A stretch of DNA of 64,000 bases, taken from UBA1952 sp965246765. Lineage in GTDB: Bacteria; Bacteroidota; Bacteroidia; Chitinophagales; Chitinophagaceae. The stretch lies in the NCBI GenBank assembly GCA_965246765.1, contig CBDFFJ010000005.1, forward strand, positions 310,001-374,000, given 5' to 3'. The notes under the pieces were generated by a model that had not been told where the DNA came from, made no database searches, and saw nothing but the letters and a program-made list of their open reading frames with translations. The position numbers and the translations under genes were made by a program. Position 1 is the first letter of the stretch, and each line of letters begins with the position of its first letter. Below, piece by piece: positions 15,668 to 25,499 of this stretch.

Positions 15668-16966
15668 TTACTCCGCCAGCCGCGCCTCAATTTCCAGCAC
15701 CCGCGTCTCCGCAACCTTCGCGTTATACCGCGCGGCAAAGTAGCGCGCCAGCGAAGCCACATAGCTGTTTTCGGCCTCGCGCAGCTCCAGCGTGTTTGCT
15801 ACGCCTACGCGGAACCGGGCCTGCTGAATGTCTAAGTTTTCCTTTGCGTAGCCGCGATTCTCGTCTTCAAGGTTCACGGTTGCGACGGCAGTCTGGTAAG
15901 TGGCCCAGGCGCTGCGGTATTGGCGGGAAAGGGCGCGCTCCTGACGGTCATACTGCAGCGAGGCGCTCAGCTCATTCAGCGAGGCTACGCGCACGGCGCG
16001 CCGCACATTGCCGGCCTGAAAAATGGGTATGTTGAGGCCAAGTCCTGCATTCGGCCCCACATTCCTGCTGGAGGATACCACACTCACGTCGCTTTGCGTG
16101 CGCGAATAGCCGTAGCCCGCCGAAACCGATACGTTAGGATAATAGTAGGTGCGCGCAATACGCTTGTCAAAACGGGCAATCTCCTGATTGATGCGCTGCG
16201 CATCCAGCACAGGGCTGCGGCTTTCCAGCAGGGCGCTGTCGGCGGATGTGAGCTGCAGGTTGATTTCTAAACTATCCTGAACCGTATAGTCGTGGTCGGA
16301 ATCCTGCCCCATCAGCTCATTGAGCGAGGCAAGAGAAGATGCGTGGCTGGCATCCTGAGCAAGCCTCTGAGAGCGCGCCGCATTATAATCCACGCGCGCC
16401 TGCAGGTAGTCTGTCTTGGCCGATGTGCCGATGTCATACTTCACTTTGGAAAGGTCCATGCGCGTCTTCGCCAGGGCAATGGCCGTGTCAATCGCTACCG
16501 TCTGCCGCTGGTCGTTTACCACCGATGCGTATGCCTGAATGACGCCGGAAATGGTTGCCTGAATCTGCACACGCAGCTGCGCGCCTGCCAGCGCCTCACG
16601 CCGGCCAAGCTGATGGTAAATAAGAAAAGCGCGGCCGGCGGCAAAGACCGTGTAGGTGGCATTCAGGCCCGCCGAGTACGAAAAGGTATTTGCCGCCGAT
16701 GATTCGTTCACAGTGCCTTCACTCCGCACCTGGCGGGTATTGGCGACGCCTTCGTTGATGCTTCCGGTAGCGCCTATCACAGGCAGCAGGCCGGCATTGC
16801 CAATCGCATTGTTGGTGACGGCTACCTGCCGGGTCACATCTGCGATGCGCACATCGTAATTGTAGGCAAGCGCACGCGCAATGGCACTATCCAGCGGAAG
16901 AAAGTCCTGCGCTTTTGCGAGACCGAAGCCTAAAGTCAAAAGACAAGAGAGAAGAAGAAAGCGCAT
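15668..16966 (-). CDS. TolC family outer-membrane efflux protein
   Basis: 432 residues with a signal peptide (MRFLLLSCLLTLGFGLAKA). Two repeats of the outer-membrane efflux protein family are visible: LPLDSAIARALAYNYDVRIA early and QARFRVGVANTLELREAENS late, with long helical stretches between. It forms the trimeric exit duct for RND pumps. It begins 14 bp after the stop of the RND pump gene and on the same strand, so the two are co-transcribed. The periplasmic adaptor that normally completes the complex is not encoded here. Confidence 0.9.
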   Translation of the reverse strand: MRFLLLSCLLTLGFGLAKAQDFLPLDSAIARALAYNYDVRIADVTRQVAVTNNAIGNAGLLPVIGATGSINEGVANTRQVRSEGTVNESSAANTFSYSAGLNATYTVFAAGRAFLIYHQLGRREALAGAQLRVQIQATISGVIQAYASVVNDQRQTVAIDTAIALAKTRMDLSKVKYDIGTSAKTDYLQARVDYNAARSQRLAQDASHASSLASLNELMGQDSDHDYTVQDSLEINLQLTSADSALLESRSPVLDAQRINQEIARFDKRIARTYYYPNVSVSAGYGYSRTQSDVSVVSSSRNVGPNAGLGLNIPIFQAGNVRRAVRVASLNELSASLQYDRQERALSRQYRSAWATYQTAVATVNLEDENRGYAKENLDIQQARFRVGVANTLELREAENSYVASLARYFAARYNAKVAETRVLEIEARLAE

Positions 16967-16980
16967 CGTTATAAAAAAAA

Positions 16981-19900
16981 TCAGTCGGCTAGTTTGTCAA
17001 AAGCGGAGGGCTTGGCTGGCTTCCGGCGGGAAATGGCGGTGTACAGCACCGGAAGAATGGCCAGCGAAAGCAGCAGCGAAAAGGTAACGCCGCCCACAAT
17101 CACTACGCCCAGCGGAATTCGGCTCGTGCCTGCCGCGCCCAGCGAAAGCGCAAGCGGCAAAGCGCCAAACACCATAGCCAGAGAGGTCATAAGGATAGGA
17201 CGTAAGCGTGCGGTAGAAGCCTGCACGGCAGCAGCGGCTTTGGGCAGGCCGCGGTCGCGGTAGTGATTGGCGAACTCTACGATGAGGATGCCGTTTTTCG
17301 TTACAAGGCCTATGAGCATAATCATCCCGATTTCAGAAAAGATATTCAGCGTATGGCCGCCCAGCCAGAGCGAGATGAGCGCGCCGGCCAGGGCCAGCGG
17401 CACCGTAAACATGATGATGAGCGGGTCAACAAAGCTTTCAAACTGGGCTGCCAGAATAAGGTATATAAGCCCCAGCGCCAGGATAAAGGCGAAGATTACA
17501 TTGGAGCCGCTTTCGGCATAGTCGGCAGAGGAGCCGGACAGCGATGAGGTAAAGCTTTCGTCAATAGCGCCGGCCTTCTGCATGTTGGCATAGATGCCCT
17601 GCATCTCCTTGATGCCATCGCCAATCGTGTATCCGGGCTTCGGCGTAGCCGTGATGGTGGCGCTCTTGTAGCGGTTGTAGTGATAAATCTGCGAAGGGCT
17701 GGTCTGCTCTTCAGAAGTCACCAGATTATCCAGGGAAATCATCTGGCCTGTGCCGGTTTTTACATAAAACGATTCCAGCGCCGCCGGCCGGTCGCGGTTT
17801 TCCCGGTTCACCTGGCCTATCACCTGATACTGCTTTCCGCTGCGCGTAAAATAGCCAAGCCGCCCTGCGGAAAGCGCGAGCTGCAGCGTTTGTGAAATAT
17901 CGTTGATGGAGACGCCAAGCTGCGCCGCCTTCATGCGGTCAATGTTGACCACCAGCTCCGGCTTATTGAATTTCAAATCCACGTCCACGCTCTGCAGGGA
18001 TTTAGAAGAATCGGCGGCCGCCTGGAATCTCGGGAGGACGGCGGCCAGCTTGTTGAAATCAATATTCTGCAGCACGAAAGCTACCGGCTGCCCGCCGCCA
18101 CCGCCGCCGCGCTGCACAGCTATCGTTTGCTCCTGCGTAGCAAAAGCACGACCGAATGAGTACTTCTGCAGGTTGCGATTGATAGCCTGCACAATCTGGT
18201 CCTGACTGCGCTTACGGTCTTCCGGCTCGCTCAGTCGGGTATTCACAAAACCTGAATTGACCGCCCCGGAGCCGGAAAAGCTTGGGGCCGTAACCGACAG
18301 AACCACTCTGCGCTCTTTCTCGCCGACTGAGTCCATCACAAGTGCCACCACGGCGTCCACATAGTGGTCCATGGCGTCGTATGAAGTGCCCTCAGGTGCA
18401 GTCAGCTGCAGGCGGAAGCGGCTTCGGTCTTCCAGCGGGGCCAGCTCGCTTTTCAGGCCGCTGAAGATGAGCAGTATGAGCGCCACAGATACGCCTATCC
18501 CGGTATAAGCTGCCCATTGGTGCCGCATCATCCAGATGGCAATGCGCTTGTAGCCGCGCTCCATTCCGGTAAAAAACGGCTCCGTCTTTACATAAAAACG
18601 AGACGGCTTATGCACCTTGCGCGTGAGGTAAACGTTCAGTACCGGCGTAAGCGTGAGCGACACGAATGCGGAGATAAGCACTGCGCCCGCTACCACAATG
18701 CCGAACTCCCGGAAAAGCCTGCCGGTGAATCCTTGAAGGAATACTATAGGCAGGAACACGACCGCGAGGGTGATAGACGTAGAAATGACTGCGAAATAGA
18801 TTTCCTCGGAGCCTTCGCGTGCGGCGCGGTGCTTCTCCATACCGGCTTCTATCTTTTTGAAAATGGCTTCTGTAACTACGATGCCGTCATCCACCACGAG
18901 GCCGGTTGCCAGCACGATGGCGAGCAGCGTCAGGATATTGATGGTGAAGCCCATGATGTACATGATGAAGAAGGCGCCAATCAGCGATACCGGAATATCT
19001 ATGAGTGGCCGCAGGGCAATCAGCCAATCGCGGAAGAACAAGTAAATGATGATGATCACCAGCCCGAAAGAGATGAACAGGGTCTCCTCTACTTCTGAAA
19101 TGGACTTCTTAATAAAGGCAGTATTATCCAGCGCGATGTCCACCTTGAAATCAGGCGGAATGTCTTTTTTAATCGCGTTGTAGCGCTTATAGAATTCGTT
19201 GGCAATGGCTACGTAGTTGGAGCCTGGCTGCGGCGTTACCGCGAGGGCTATCATCGGGATGCCGCTTTCTTTCAATACCGTTTCTTCTGTCTCCGGCCCG
19301 AGCACCGCCTCGCCAACGTCGCGCAGCAGTACATCGGTGCCGGCATAGCCCTCACTGGCGGGGGCAGCATGGCGGATAATCAGGTTGTTGAAATCCTGCT
19401 CGGTAAACAGCCGCCCGAAGGTGCGTACCGACAATTCCGTGTTATTCCCGCTCACCTTGCCCGCCGGCAGCTCCACATTTTGCGCGGCCAGCGCCGTTTG
19501 AACATCCGGAAAGGTGACGCCGAGGCCGGCCATCTTTACCGGGTCCAGCCAAAGGCGCATCGCATAGCGCTTCTGGCCCCAGATGCCAATGCTGCTCACA
19601 CCGGGAATGGTCTGCAGACGTTCCACAAGCACGTTTTCGGCATAGTCGGTCAGTTCCAGCTGGTTTTTGGTATCGCTCTGCACCGTCATGGAAAGGATGG
19701 GCTGCGCGCTGGCGTCAGCCTTGCTCACTACAGGGGGCGCGTCCAGGTCTTGAGGCAACTGGCGTGTAGTCTGGCTCACCTTGTCGCGCACGTCATTGGC
19801 GGCGGCTTCCAGATTTTCGCCCAGCTCAAACTCTACAGTGATGTTGCTGCTGCCCTGTGAGGACGAGGAGGAGATATTTTTAATGCCTGCGATGCCGTTA

Positions 19901-20112
19901 ATGGCCTTCTCCAGCGGCTCGGTAATCTGGTTTTCAATAATGTCCGGGTTCGCGCCGGTATAAGCCGTGCGGACATTGATAATGGGCGGGTCAATAGAAG
20001 GATAATCGCGGATGCCAAGAAAGGAAAAACCGATGCCGCCGAAGATGATGATAATGATATTCAGCACAATGGCCAGCACCGGGCGGCGCAGGGACAACGA
20101 AGGAAGAGACAT
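16981..20112 (-). CDS. RND efflux transporter, HAE1/AcrB type
   Basis: 1043 residues, inner-membrane proton-driven exporter. N-terminal membrane segment VLAIVLNIIIIIFGGIGFSF, two large periplasmic loops and twelve predicted helices. Proton-relay Asp pair in GLVVDDGIVVTEAI (TM4) and the Lys in LVTKNGILIVEF (TM10). Also YDAMDHYVDAV and GAAGTSRIPLGVVIVGG, usual in the family. Length is typical. A glycine run (QRGGGGGGQPV) lies near the middle in the second periplasmic loop. It is co-oriented with tolC 14 bp downstream. No membrane-fusion protein gene precedes it; the upstream neighbour is the divergent acyl-CoA dehydrogenase. A TATCTTTG box lies 18 bases before the start. Confidence 0.93.
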   Translation of the reverse strand: MSLPSLSLRRPVLAIVLNIIIIIFGGIGFSFLGIRDYPSIDPPIINVRTAYTGANPDIIENQITEPLEKAINGIAGIKNISSSSSQGSSNITVEFELGENLEAAANDVRDKVSQTTRQLPQDLDAPPVVSKADASAQPILSMTVQSDTKNQLELTDYAENVLVERLQTIPGVSSIGIWGQKRYAMRLWLDPVKMAGLGVTFPDVQTALAAQNVELPAGKVSGNNTELSVRTFGRLFTEQDFNNLIIRHAAPASEGYAGTDVLLRDVGEAVLGPETEETVLKESGIPMIALAVTPQPGSNYVAIANEFYKRYNAIKKDIPPDFKVDIALDNTAFIKKSISEVEETLFISFGLVIIIIYLFFRDWLIALRPLIDIPVSLIGAFFIMYIMGFTINILTLLAIVLATGLVVDDGIVVTEAIFKKIEAGMEKHRAAREGSEEIYFAVISTSITLAVVFLPIVFLQGFTGRLFREFGIVVAGAVLISAFVSLTLTPVLNVYLTRKVHKPSRFYVKTEPFFTGMERGYKRIAIWMMRHQWAAYTGIGVSVALILLIFSGLKSELAPLEDRSRFRLQLTAPEGTSYDAMDHYVDAVVALVMDSVGEKERRVVLSVTAPSFSGSGAVNSGFVNTRLSEPEDRKRSQDQIVQAINRNLQKYSFGRAFATQEQTIAVQRGGGGGGQPVAFVLQNIDFNKLAAVLPRFQAAADSSKSLQSVDVDLKFNKPELVVNIDRMKAAQLGVSINDISQTLQLALSAGRLGYFTRSGKQYQVIGQVNRENRDRPAALESFYVKTGTGQMISLDNLVTSEEQTSPSQIYHYNRYKSATITATPKPGYTIGDGIKEMQGIYANMQKAGAIDESFTSSLSGSSADYAESGSNVIFAFILALGLIYLILAAQFESFVDPLIIMFTVPLALAGALISLWLGGHTLNIFSEIGMIMLIGLVTKNGILIVEFANHYRDRGLPKAAAAVQASTARLRPILMTSLAMVFGALPLALSLGAAGTSRIPLGVVIVGGVTFSLLLSLAILPVLYTAISRRKPAKPSAFDKLAD

Positions 20113-20130
20113 GGATAGTCGGGCAGGCTC

Positions 20131-20138
20131 AAAGATAA
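20131..20138 (-). promoter_or_regulatory. -7 box of the RND-tolC operon
   Basis: Minus-strand TATCTTTG, an exact match to TAnnTTTG, 18 bases upstream of the RND start codon. Confidence 0.45.
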
Positions 20139-20247
20139 TGCCGTGAAAGAGCGCTCTTAATTATAGGCCAATTAGCCGCCCTTCGGGCAAGACAGCAGCC
20201 GGGGATGCCCCATCTTGCTTAGCTTTATCTAAACACAAATCGTTATC

Positions 20248-22056
20248 ATGGAAGCAACTGCAATTGCTCATGCCACCATTCCCGGCGGCGCATTTCTCAT
20301 ACAGCCCTCCACGCCGGAAAGCACCTTCACGCCTGAGGAATTTACCGAAGAGCAACGCGCAATCGCGCAGATGTGCCAGGAGTTTTTGGATAAGGAAGTC
20401 TTCCCGAAACTGGTGCAGATAGACGCCCAAGAGCCGGGCCTGATGGAAGAGCTGCTGAACAAAGCCGGCGAGCTTGGATTGCTCGGCGCGGCATTCCCGG
20501 AAGCGCTCGGCGGGCTGGGCGAGGATTTCGTGACGTCTTGTATCATCACAGAAGGTCTTGGCGCAGGTCACTCCTTTCCGGTAGCTGTTACGGCGCACAA
20601 CGGTATTGGCTCGCTGCCTATTCTGTATTTCGGCACGGAAGCGCAGAAGCAGAAATACATTCCCAAATTGGCGACCGGCGAGATGAAGGGTGCTTACGCG
20701 CTTACAGAACCCGGTTCCGGCTCTGATGCGCTCGGCGCGCGTACAACTGCAACATTGAGTGCAGATGGCAAGCAGTACATCCTGAACGGCCAAAAAATCT
20801 GGATTACCAATGCCGGCTTCGCCGATGTCTTCACCGTTTTTGCTAAGATTGACGGGAAAGAATTTACGGCGTTCATCGTTGATAAAGGCACGCCCGGTTT
20901 AAGCCTCGGCGCAGAAGAGCATAAGCTTGGCATTAAAGGCTCGTCCACGCGGCAGGTGTTTTTTGAGAACTGCGCCATTCCGGTGGAAAACGTGCTGGGC
21001 GAAATTGGAAAGGGCCATGTCATTGCTTTCAACATTCTGAACATCGGGCGCATGAAGCTGGCGGCGGCTACGCAGGGCGGCGCTAAAGGCGCTTTGAAAG
21101 TCACGATTAATTACGCCAAGACACGCGAGCAGTTCAGGACGCCCATAGCCACATTCGGGGCTATCCAACACAAGCTGGCGGAGATGACGATCCGCATCAT
21201 GGCCACAGAAAGCGCGCTGTACCGCTCCGCCCGCTGGATTGTGAAGAAGGAAGAAGAGCTGCGTAGCGAAGGCAAAGACGAAGCTGCGGCCCTGCTTGGC
21301 GCTGCGGAAGAATACGCCATTGAATGCGCTATGCTGAAGGTCATCGGCTCCGAAGCGCTGGATTATGTGGTGGACGAAGGCGTCCAGATTCACGGCGGTA
21401 ACGGCTTCTCCGATGAGTACGACATCAGCCGCGCTTACCGCGACTCCCGCATCAACCGGATTTTTGAAGGCACCAACGAAATTAACCGCCTTCTGACGCT
21501 GGATATGTACCTGAAGCGCGCCATGAAAGGCCGCATCAACCTGATGGGACCGGCTATGGCCGTGAGCAAGGAACTGATGAGCATTCCGGATTTCGGCTCC
21601 GGCGATGAAGGCACATTCAGCGCGGAGACAAAGGCAATTGAATCATTCAAGAAAGCCATCCTCATGTGCGCCGGCGCGGCAGTACAAAAGCTGATGATGA
21701 AGATTGAAGGCGAGCAGGAAATCCTCATGAACCTCGCCGACATGGCGAACGATACTTTTCAGGCCGAAAGCCTTTTGCTGCGTGCGCAGAAAATGGCGGA
21801 GGCTGGTCACGCCCAATCAGCACTGTTAGCCGATGCAACACGCACCTTTATTGCCGACGCGGCGGACCGTATCTCCCATTCCGGCAAAAATGCCATTAAT
21901 GCCTTCGCCGAAGGTGACGAGCAGCGCATGATGCTGATGGGCCTGAAACGCTTTACGAAGGTGGCGTCTTTCAACACGAAGGACGCGCGGCGCAGGATTG
22001 CTGCGGCGGCATTAGAGGCCGGCCAGTATCCTTTGCAGACGAGCTTTGGAGCGTAA
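20248..22056 (+). CDS. Acyl-CoA dehydrogenase
   Basis: 602 residues. FAD enzyme of fatty-acid beta-oxidation, cytoplasmic. Visible: YALTEPGSGSDALGARTTA (FAD/substrate signature), WITNAGFADVFTVFAK, FGAIQHKLAEMTIRIMATES, GVQIHGGNGFSDEYDISRAY, and FEGTNEINRLL carrying the likely catalytic Glu. A C-terminal extension of about 150 residues makes it similar in size to very-long-chain enzymes. Chain-length preference cannot be read from sequence. Transcribed alone from ATG 20248; TAGCTTTA (20220-20227) is a plausible -7 box. Confidence 0.92.
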   Translation: MEATAIAHATIPGGAFLIQPSTPESTFTPEEFTEEQRAIAQMCQEFLDKEVFPKLVQIDAQEPGLMEELLNKAGELGLLGAAFPEALGGLGEDFVTSCIITEGLGAGHSFPVAVTAHNGIGSLPILYFGTEAQKQKYIPKLATGEMKGAYALTEPGSGSDALGARTTATLSADGKQYILNGQKIWITNAGFADVFTVFAKIDGKEFTAFIVDKGTPGLSLGAEEHKLGIKGSSTRQVFFENCAIPVENVLGEIGKGHVIAFNILNIGRMKLAAATQGGAKGALKVTINYAKTREQFRTPIATFGAIQHKLAEMTIRIMATESALYRSARWIVKKEEELRSEGKDEAAALLGAAEEYAIECAMLKVIGSEALDYVVDEGVQIHGGNGFSDEYDISRAYRDSRINRIFEGTNEINRLLTLDMYLKRAMKGRINLMGPAMAVSKELMSIPDFGSGDEGTFSAETKAIESFKKAILMCAGAAVQKLMMKIEGEQEILMNLADMANDTFQAESLLLRAQKMAEAGHAQSALLADATRTFIADAADRISHSGKNAINAFAEGDEQRMMLMGLKRFTKVASFNTKDARRRIAAAALEAGQYPLQTSFGA

Positions 22057-22123
22057 CCCAGAGACAGGGGATTTCTATGGAGCTGTTTACGTCAGCTCTT
22101 TGAGCTATACCTTATTTCCCAAC

Positions 22124-22205
22124 CTTTTGACATCGCGGAACGGCGGGCATCCGGCAACATGTGTCAAACTAATTAGCGCAAGGTCCCGTTCCGGGATGAC
22201 AAAAG
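22124..22205. repeat. Dispersed inverted-repeat element, copy C
   Basis: Left arm CTTTTGACATCGCGGAACGG (22124-22143), right arm CCCGTTCCGGGATGACAAAAG (22185-22205), pairing with few mismatches. The tail AAAGTCGCTG follows. Same family as 7756-7836. It occupies the gap between the convergent acyl-CoA dehydrogenase and VWA genes. Confidence 0.72.
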
Positions 22206-22253
22206 TCGCTGCGGACTCTATCCGTTTAGTCTTCCGATGAGTTCAACACCAAC

Positions 22254-23351
22254 TTAGCGCACGGTGCGCCGCTTGTTGCGCTCATAATCTTCAAATACAA
22301 AGCTACCAAGGCCATCCAGCGAAGAATAAAATGCTTTACCGCCGTTTACCTCTGTGAACTGGCGCACAAACGCTTGCAGATACGGGTCGCGGGCTATCAT
22401 GAAAGTGATAACCGGTGTCTTCAGGCGACGCAACTGACCGGCAAGATTTAATGTACGGTTCAGAATCTTACTGTCTATTCCGAATGAATTCTTATAGTAC
22501 TTCTTGCCAATCTTCAGGCAGGTGGGCTTGCCGTCCGTAATCATGAATATCTGCTTGTTCGGATTCTTGCGGCGGCGCAGCAGATCCATAGCCAGCTCCA
22601 GGCCGGCTACGGTATTGGTATGATATGGCCCGACTTCCAGGTACGGCAGGTCTTTCATCTCAATCTGCCAGGCATCGTTGCCGAATACGACAATGTCCAG
22701 TGTATCCTTCGGATAGCGCGTGGTAATCAATTCCGAAAGCGCCATCGCTACCTTCTTCGCCGGCGTGATCCGGTCTTCACCGTAGAGAATCATGGAGTGT
22801 GAGATGTCAATCATCAGCACCGTGGAAGTCTGCGTCTTAAAATCCATTTCATGGATAGAAAGGTCATCCTCGCGCATGGAGAATTCGCCGATGCCGTGGT
22901 TGATGTAGGCATTGCGGATAGAATCAGCAAAGTCAATGCTTTCCAGTGAATCGCCGAATTCAAAGGGCCGGAGCTCGGGATTAATCTCATCGCCTTGTCC
23001 GGTCTTGAAGGTCTGGTGATTGCCGGACTTCGTCTTTTTCAGCTTTCCGAAAATTTCGTCCAGTGAGCGCTTACGAATGGTCTGCTCGCTTTTGGGCGTG
23101 ATTTTAAAGCCTCCGGCTTCGCCGTCTCCCTGCAGATAGCCGTTCTTTTTCAGGTCTTCTATAAAATCGCCGATGCCATATTCATCGTCCGTGAGCTTGT
23201 GCTCGCGGTCTAATTGCGTCAGCCAGTTGAGTGCCTCGCCGGCGTCTCCCGAAGTATATTGAAGCAGCTGCATGAAGAGATCAAGAAGCCGCTCAAAAGG
23301 CGATTTATCTGAATCTTCGGGACGGAACTGAGAGAAGTGAAAGCCTTTCAT
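22254..23351 (-). CDS. VWA domain-containing protein
   Basis: 365 residues, no signal peptide, so cytoplasmic. The C-terminal half is a von Willebrand A domain with the MIDAS motif LMIDISHSMIL (DxSxS), TTRYPKDTLDIVVFGNDAW and FMITDGKPT. The N-terminal half (residues about 1-110) is helical and charged. In many bacteria this type of VWA protein works with a MoxR/ChlI-like AAA+ ATPase encoded next door; none is adjacent here. Function unknown. It is transcribed divergently from the gene at 23496. Confidence 0.83.
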   Translation of the reverse strand: MKGFHFSQFRPEDSDKSPFERLLDLFMQLLQYTSGDAGEALNWLTQLDREHKLTDDEYGIGDFIEDLKKNGYLQGDGEAGGFKITPKSEQTIRKRSLDEIFGKLKKTKSGNHQTFKTGQGDEINPELRPFEFGDSLESIDFADSIRNAYINHGIGEFSMREDDLSIHEMDFKTQTSTVLMIDISHSMILYGEDRITPAKKVAMALSELITTRYPKDTLDIVVFGNDAWQIEMKDLPYLEVGPYHTNTVAGLELAMDLLRRRKNPNKQIFMITDGKPTCLKIGKKYYKNSFGIDSKILNRTLNLAGQLRRLKTPVITFMIARDPYLQAFVRQFTEVNGGKAFYSSLDGLGSFVFEDYERNKRRTVR

Positions 23352-23495
23352 AGAATGGAATTGAACGAAGCAGAGCGGGTCATGCGGTCAGCTGCGGATG
23401 TTCAGATTTAAAGTTACAGCCGCCGCTTCCGGCATTTCATAGAATTCCGTTACACCCGCTTTGCCAAAGCCCGTTACTTTTATCGCGCTGACTTT

Positions 23496-24902
23496 ATGAT
23501 CCATTCGCCTGTCCGGTTTAATGTACCCGCCCCGCTCTGGTGCGCCGGCGTGCCCTTGCTTCAGCTGCTCATTATTCTGACGCTCGCCCGGCCTGAAGGG
23601 CTGGAATGGTGGGTGCTTGGCTCATTTCTATCCATTACAACACTGGCAACCTGGAGATTGTTTTCCGATGGCCGGCCGTATTCGCTCAACAAGGTCTGGT
23701 GGCTGTTTGCGATTGTGTTCCTCGGCATCGTGCCGTCTGCGCAGATCGCAGTGCGAACAACGCCCTGGCATACGGGCGACATTCTGCTGCCCACGATGCT
23801 GAAGGCGAATTTTCTGATACTGCTGTGCTTTGGCATCTATGAGGGAGTTCGCGTCTGGGCTTCGGGAAACTTCATTCCCCATGCGGAGGAGGCGCCGCCG
23901 CCGGTTGCGCCGGTGCTTATCAGGCAGTTTAGCCACTTAGGGCCCGCTGTCATGCTCTTCTGCGGCGCCGCGCTTGCCGTCGTATTTGGCTACAAGGGAT
24001 TGTTTCTTCGCGGGCACATGGAGACGCAGCTTTGGCAGTATGGCACTACTTTCCAGCTTCTATTTGACAAAGGGCTGCGCGGCACAATGCTCTGGTGTTG
24101 CATGGCCGCTATCATACTGCACCGGCAGCACAGGCTGGAACGCAGCACCCTGGCGCTTATACTTATACCGGGAATCATTTTCAACTTTCCGCTGGCGCTG
24201 CCCCGGTACCTTACGCTCACCATTTACCTTGGCTGGGCGCTGGCCGCCGGACTATCTGTGTTCAAACGCCGCCATGCTTTTTCGGTTTTGCTGTTGGCGC
24301 TTTTCATGCTCATCGCGCCGCTGTTCAGCGTTACGCGCTATGCGGGCATTGATATGAAGGAACGGCTGGAGCATCCCGCGCGGATTTTCCAGAAAGCGGT
24401 GATCGTGAGCGACTACGACGCCTGGTCGTCACTGTGCAGGGTAATCCAGTTTACGGATATGCACGGCGCTACTAACGGGCGTCAGTTGACGGGGGTCGCA
24501 CTGTTCTTTGTGCCGCGCGGTGTATGGCCTACCAAGCCAATCGGCTCCGGCGCTTTTCTGTTTAATGAGCTGAATCTCGGCTTTAATAATGTAGCCTGCA
24601 CCTTTCTGGCGGAGGGATATATCAATTTCGGGATTATCGGCAGCATCGTTTTTACGGCCTTGCTGGCTTTGCTGGTAGCGCGCTACGATGGCTGGTACTG
24701 GCGGCGTGGGGGCCGGCTCAGGTTCACCCTGCCGAGGCTGTTTTACTTCGTGGCAATCGGCATGTTCTTCTTTATTCTGCGGGGCGATCTGATGTCTTCA
24801 TTTGCCTATACGGCCGGCTTTGCGGTGATATTCACGTTCTGGCAGGCGCTGTTTTTCTGGCGCTTGTCACGTCCGAAGTCTTTACGGGCTCCTGAACAAT
24901 GA
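23496..24902 (+). CDS. Polytopic membrane protein, O-antigen polymerase-like
   Basis: 468 residues with about ten to twelve hydrophobic segments and a large hydrophilic section near residues 290-350 (DMKERLEHPARIFQKAV, FFVPRGVWPTKPIGSGAFLF). The pattern PRxxWPxKP followed by a GxxxxNELNLGF-type stretch and another membrane pair resembles oligosaccharide repeat-unit polymerases (Wzy-like). No glycosyltransferases are nearby, so a polysaccharide cluster is not supported by context. It sits just upstream of the SRPBCC gene of the carotenoid region with 43 bp between. A box TACTTTTA at 23475-23482 may be its promoter. Confidence 0.6.
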   Translation: MIHSPVRFNVPAPLWCAGVPLLQLLIILTLARPEGLEWWVLGSFLSITTLATWRLFSDGRPYSLNKVWWLFAIVFLGIVPSAQIAVRTTPWHTGDILLPTMLKANFLILLCFGIYEGVRVWASGNFIPHAEEAPPPVAPVLIRQFSHLGPAVMLFCGAALAVVFGYKGLFLRGHMETQLWQYGTTFQLLFDKGLRGTMLWCCMAAIILHRQHRLERSTLALILIPGIIFNFPLALPRYLTLTIYLGWALAAGLSVFKRRHAFSVLLLALFMLIAPLFSVTRYAGIDMKERLEHPARIFQKAVIVSDYDAWSSLCRVIQFTDMHGATNGRQLTGVALFFVPRGVWPTKPIGSGAFLFNELNLGFNNVACTFLAEGYINFGIIGSIVFTALLALLVARYDGWYWRRGGRLRFTLPRLFYFVAIGMFFFILRGDLMSSFAYTAGFAVIFTFWQALFFWRLSRPKSLRAPEQ

Positions 24903-24945
24903 GGCGCTTCCCGCGTTACATGCCGCGCCCTGCGCGTGAACATCT

Positions 24946-25404
24946 ATGGCTATTTACAGAATAATTGAGGAACAGTACTTAAACGCTTCGTTGGCGGAGG
25001 TATGGGGATTTTTCTCGCACGCCGATAATCTGCAGCGGATTACGCCGGGGCACATGCGTTTCCGGGTCACCTCAGGCGAGCTTCCGGACGAGATTTATCC
25101 GGGTCAGATCATCACATACAAGGTGTCTCCGCTACTGAGCATTCCGCTTTTCTGGATGACCGAGATCACCCATGTTGTGCCAGGGAAGCTGTTTGTAGAT
25201 GAGCAGCGACGGGGGCCATACCGGATGTGGCATCATCAGCACCACTTTGCGGCCGTGGATGGCGGGGTGATGATGAAAGACATTGTGCACTATGAACTGC
25301 CACTTGGCTTTCTGGGAGCCATTGCCAATGCGCTCTTCGTAAAAAAGCAGCTCGCTGGTATATTTGAGTTCAGGCGGCGAAAGGTGGCAGAAATGTTTCC
25401 TTAG
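24946..25404 (+). CDS. SRPBCC family protein
   Basis: 152 residues, START/Bet v1-like helix-grip fold. N-terminal YRIIEEQYLNASLAEVWGFF, then SHADNLQRITPGHMRFRV and a C-terminal helix (GFLGAIANALFVKKQLAGIF). These small cytoplasmic proteins bind hydrophobic ligands; no catalytic residue is evident. Proteins of this type are frequently next to carotenoid genes in Bacteroidota. Here it precedes the CarH-like regulator by about 95 bp, so it may be part of that regulon. The specific ligand is unknown. Confidence 0.8.
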   Translation: MAIYRIIEEQYLNASLAEVWGFFSHADNLQRITPGHMRFRVTSGELPDEIYPGQIITYKVSPLLSIPLFWMTEITHVVPGKLFVDEQRRGPYRMWHHQHHFAAVDGGVMMKDIVHYELPLGFLGAIANALFVKKQLAGIFEFRRRKVAEMFP

Positions 25405-25499
25405 AAGGATGCGCTGAACCTTTTGCAACCCGGCGGCGTTTAGGCTTCAGCAAAGACAAAAAATGCCACGCCGCCATGGAGACCCGCACGCAGACAGAC

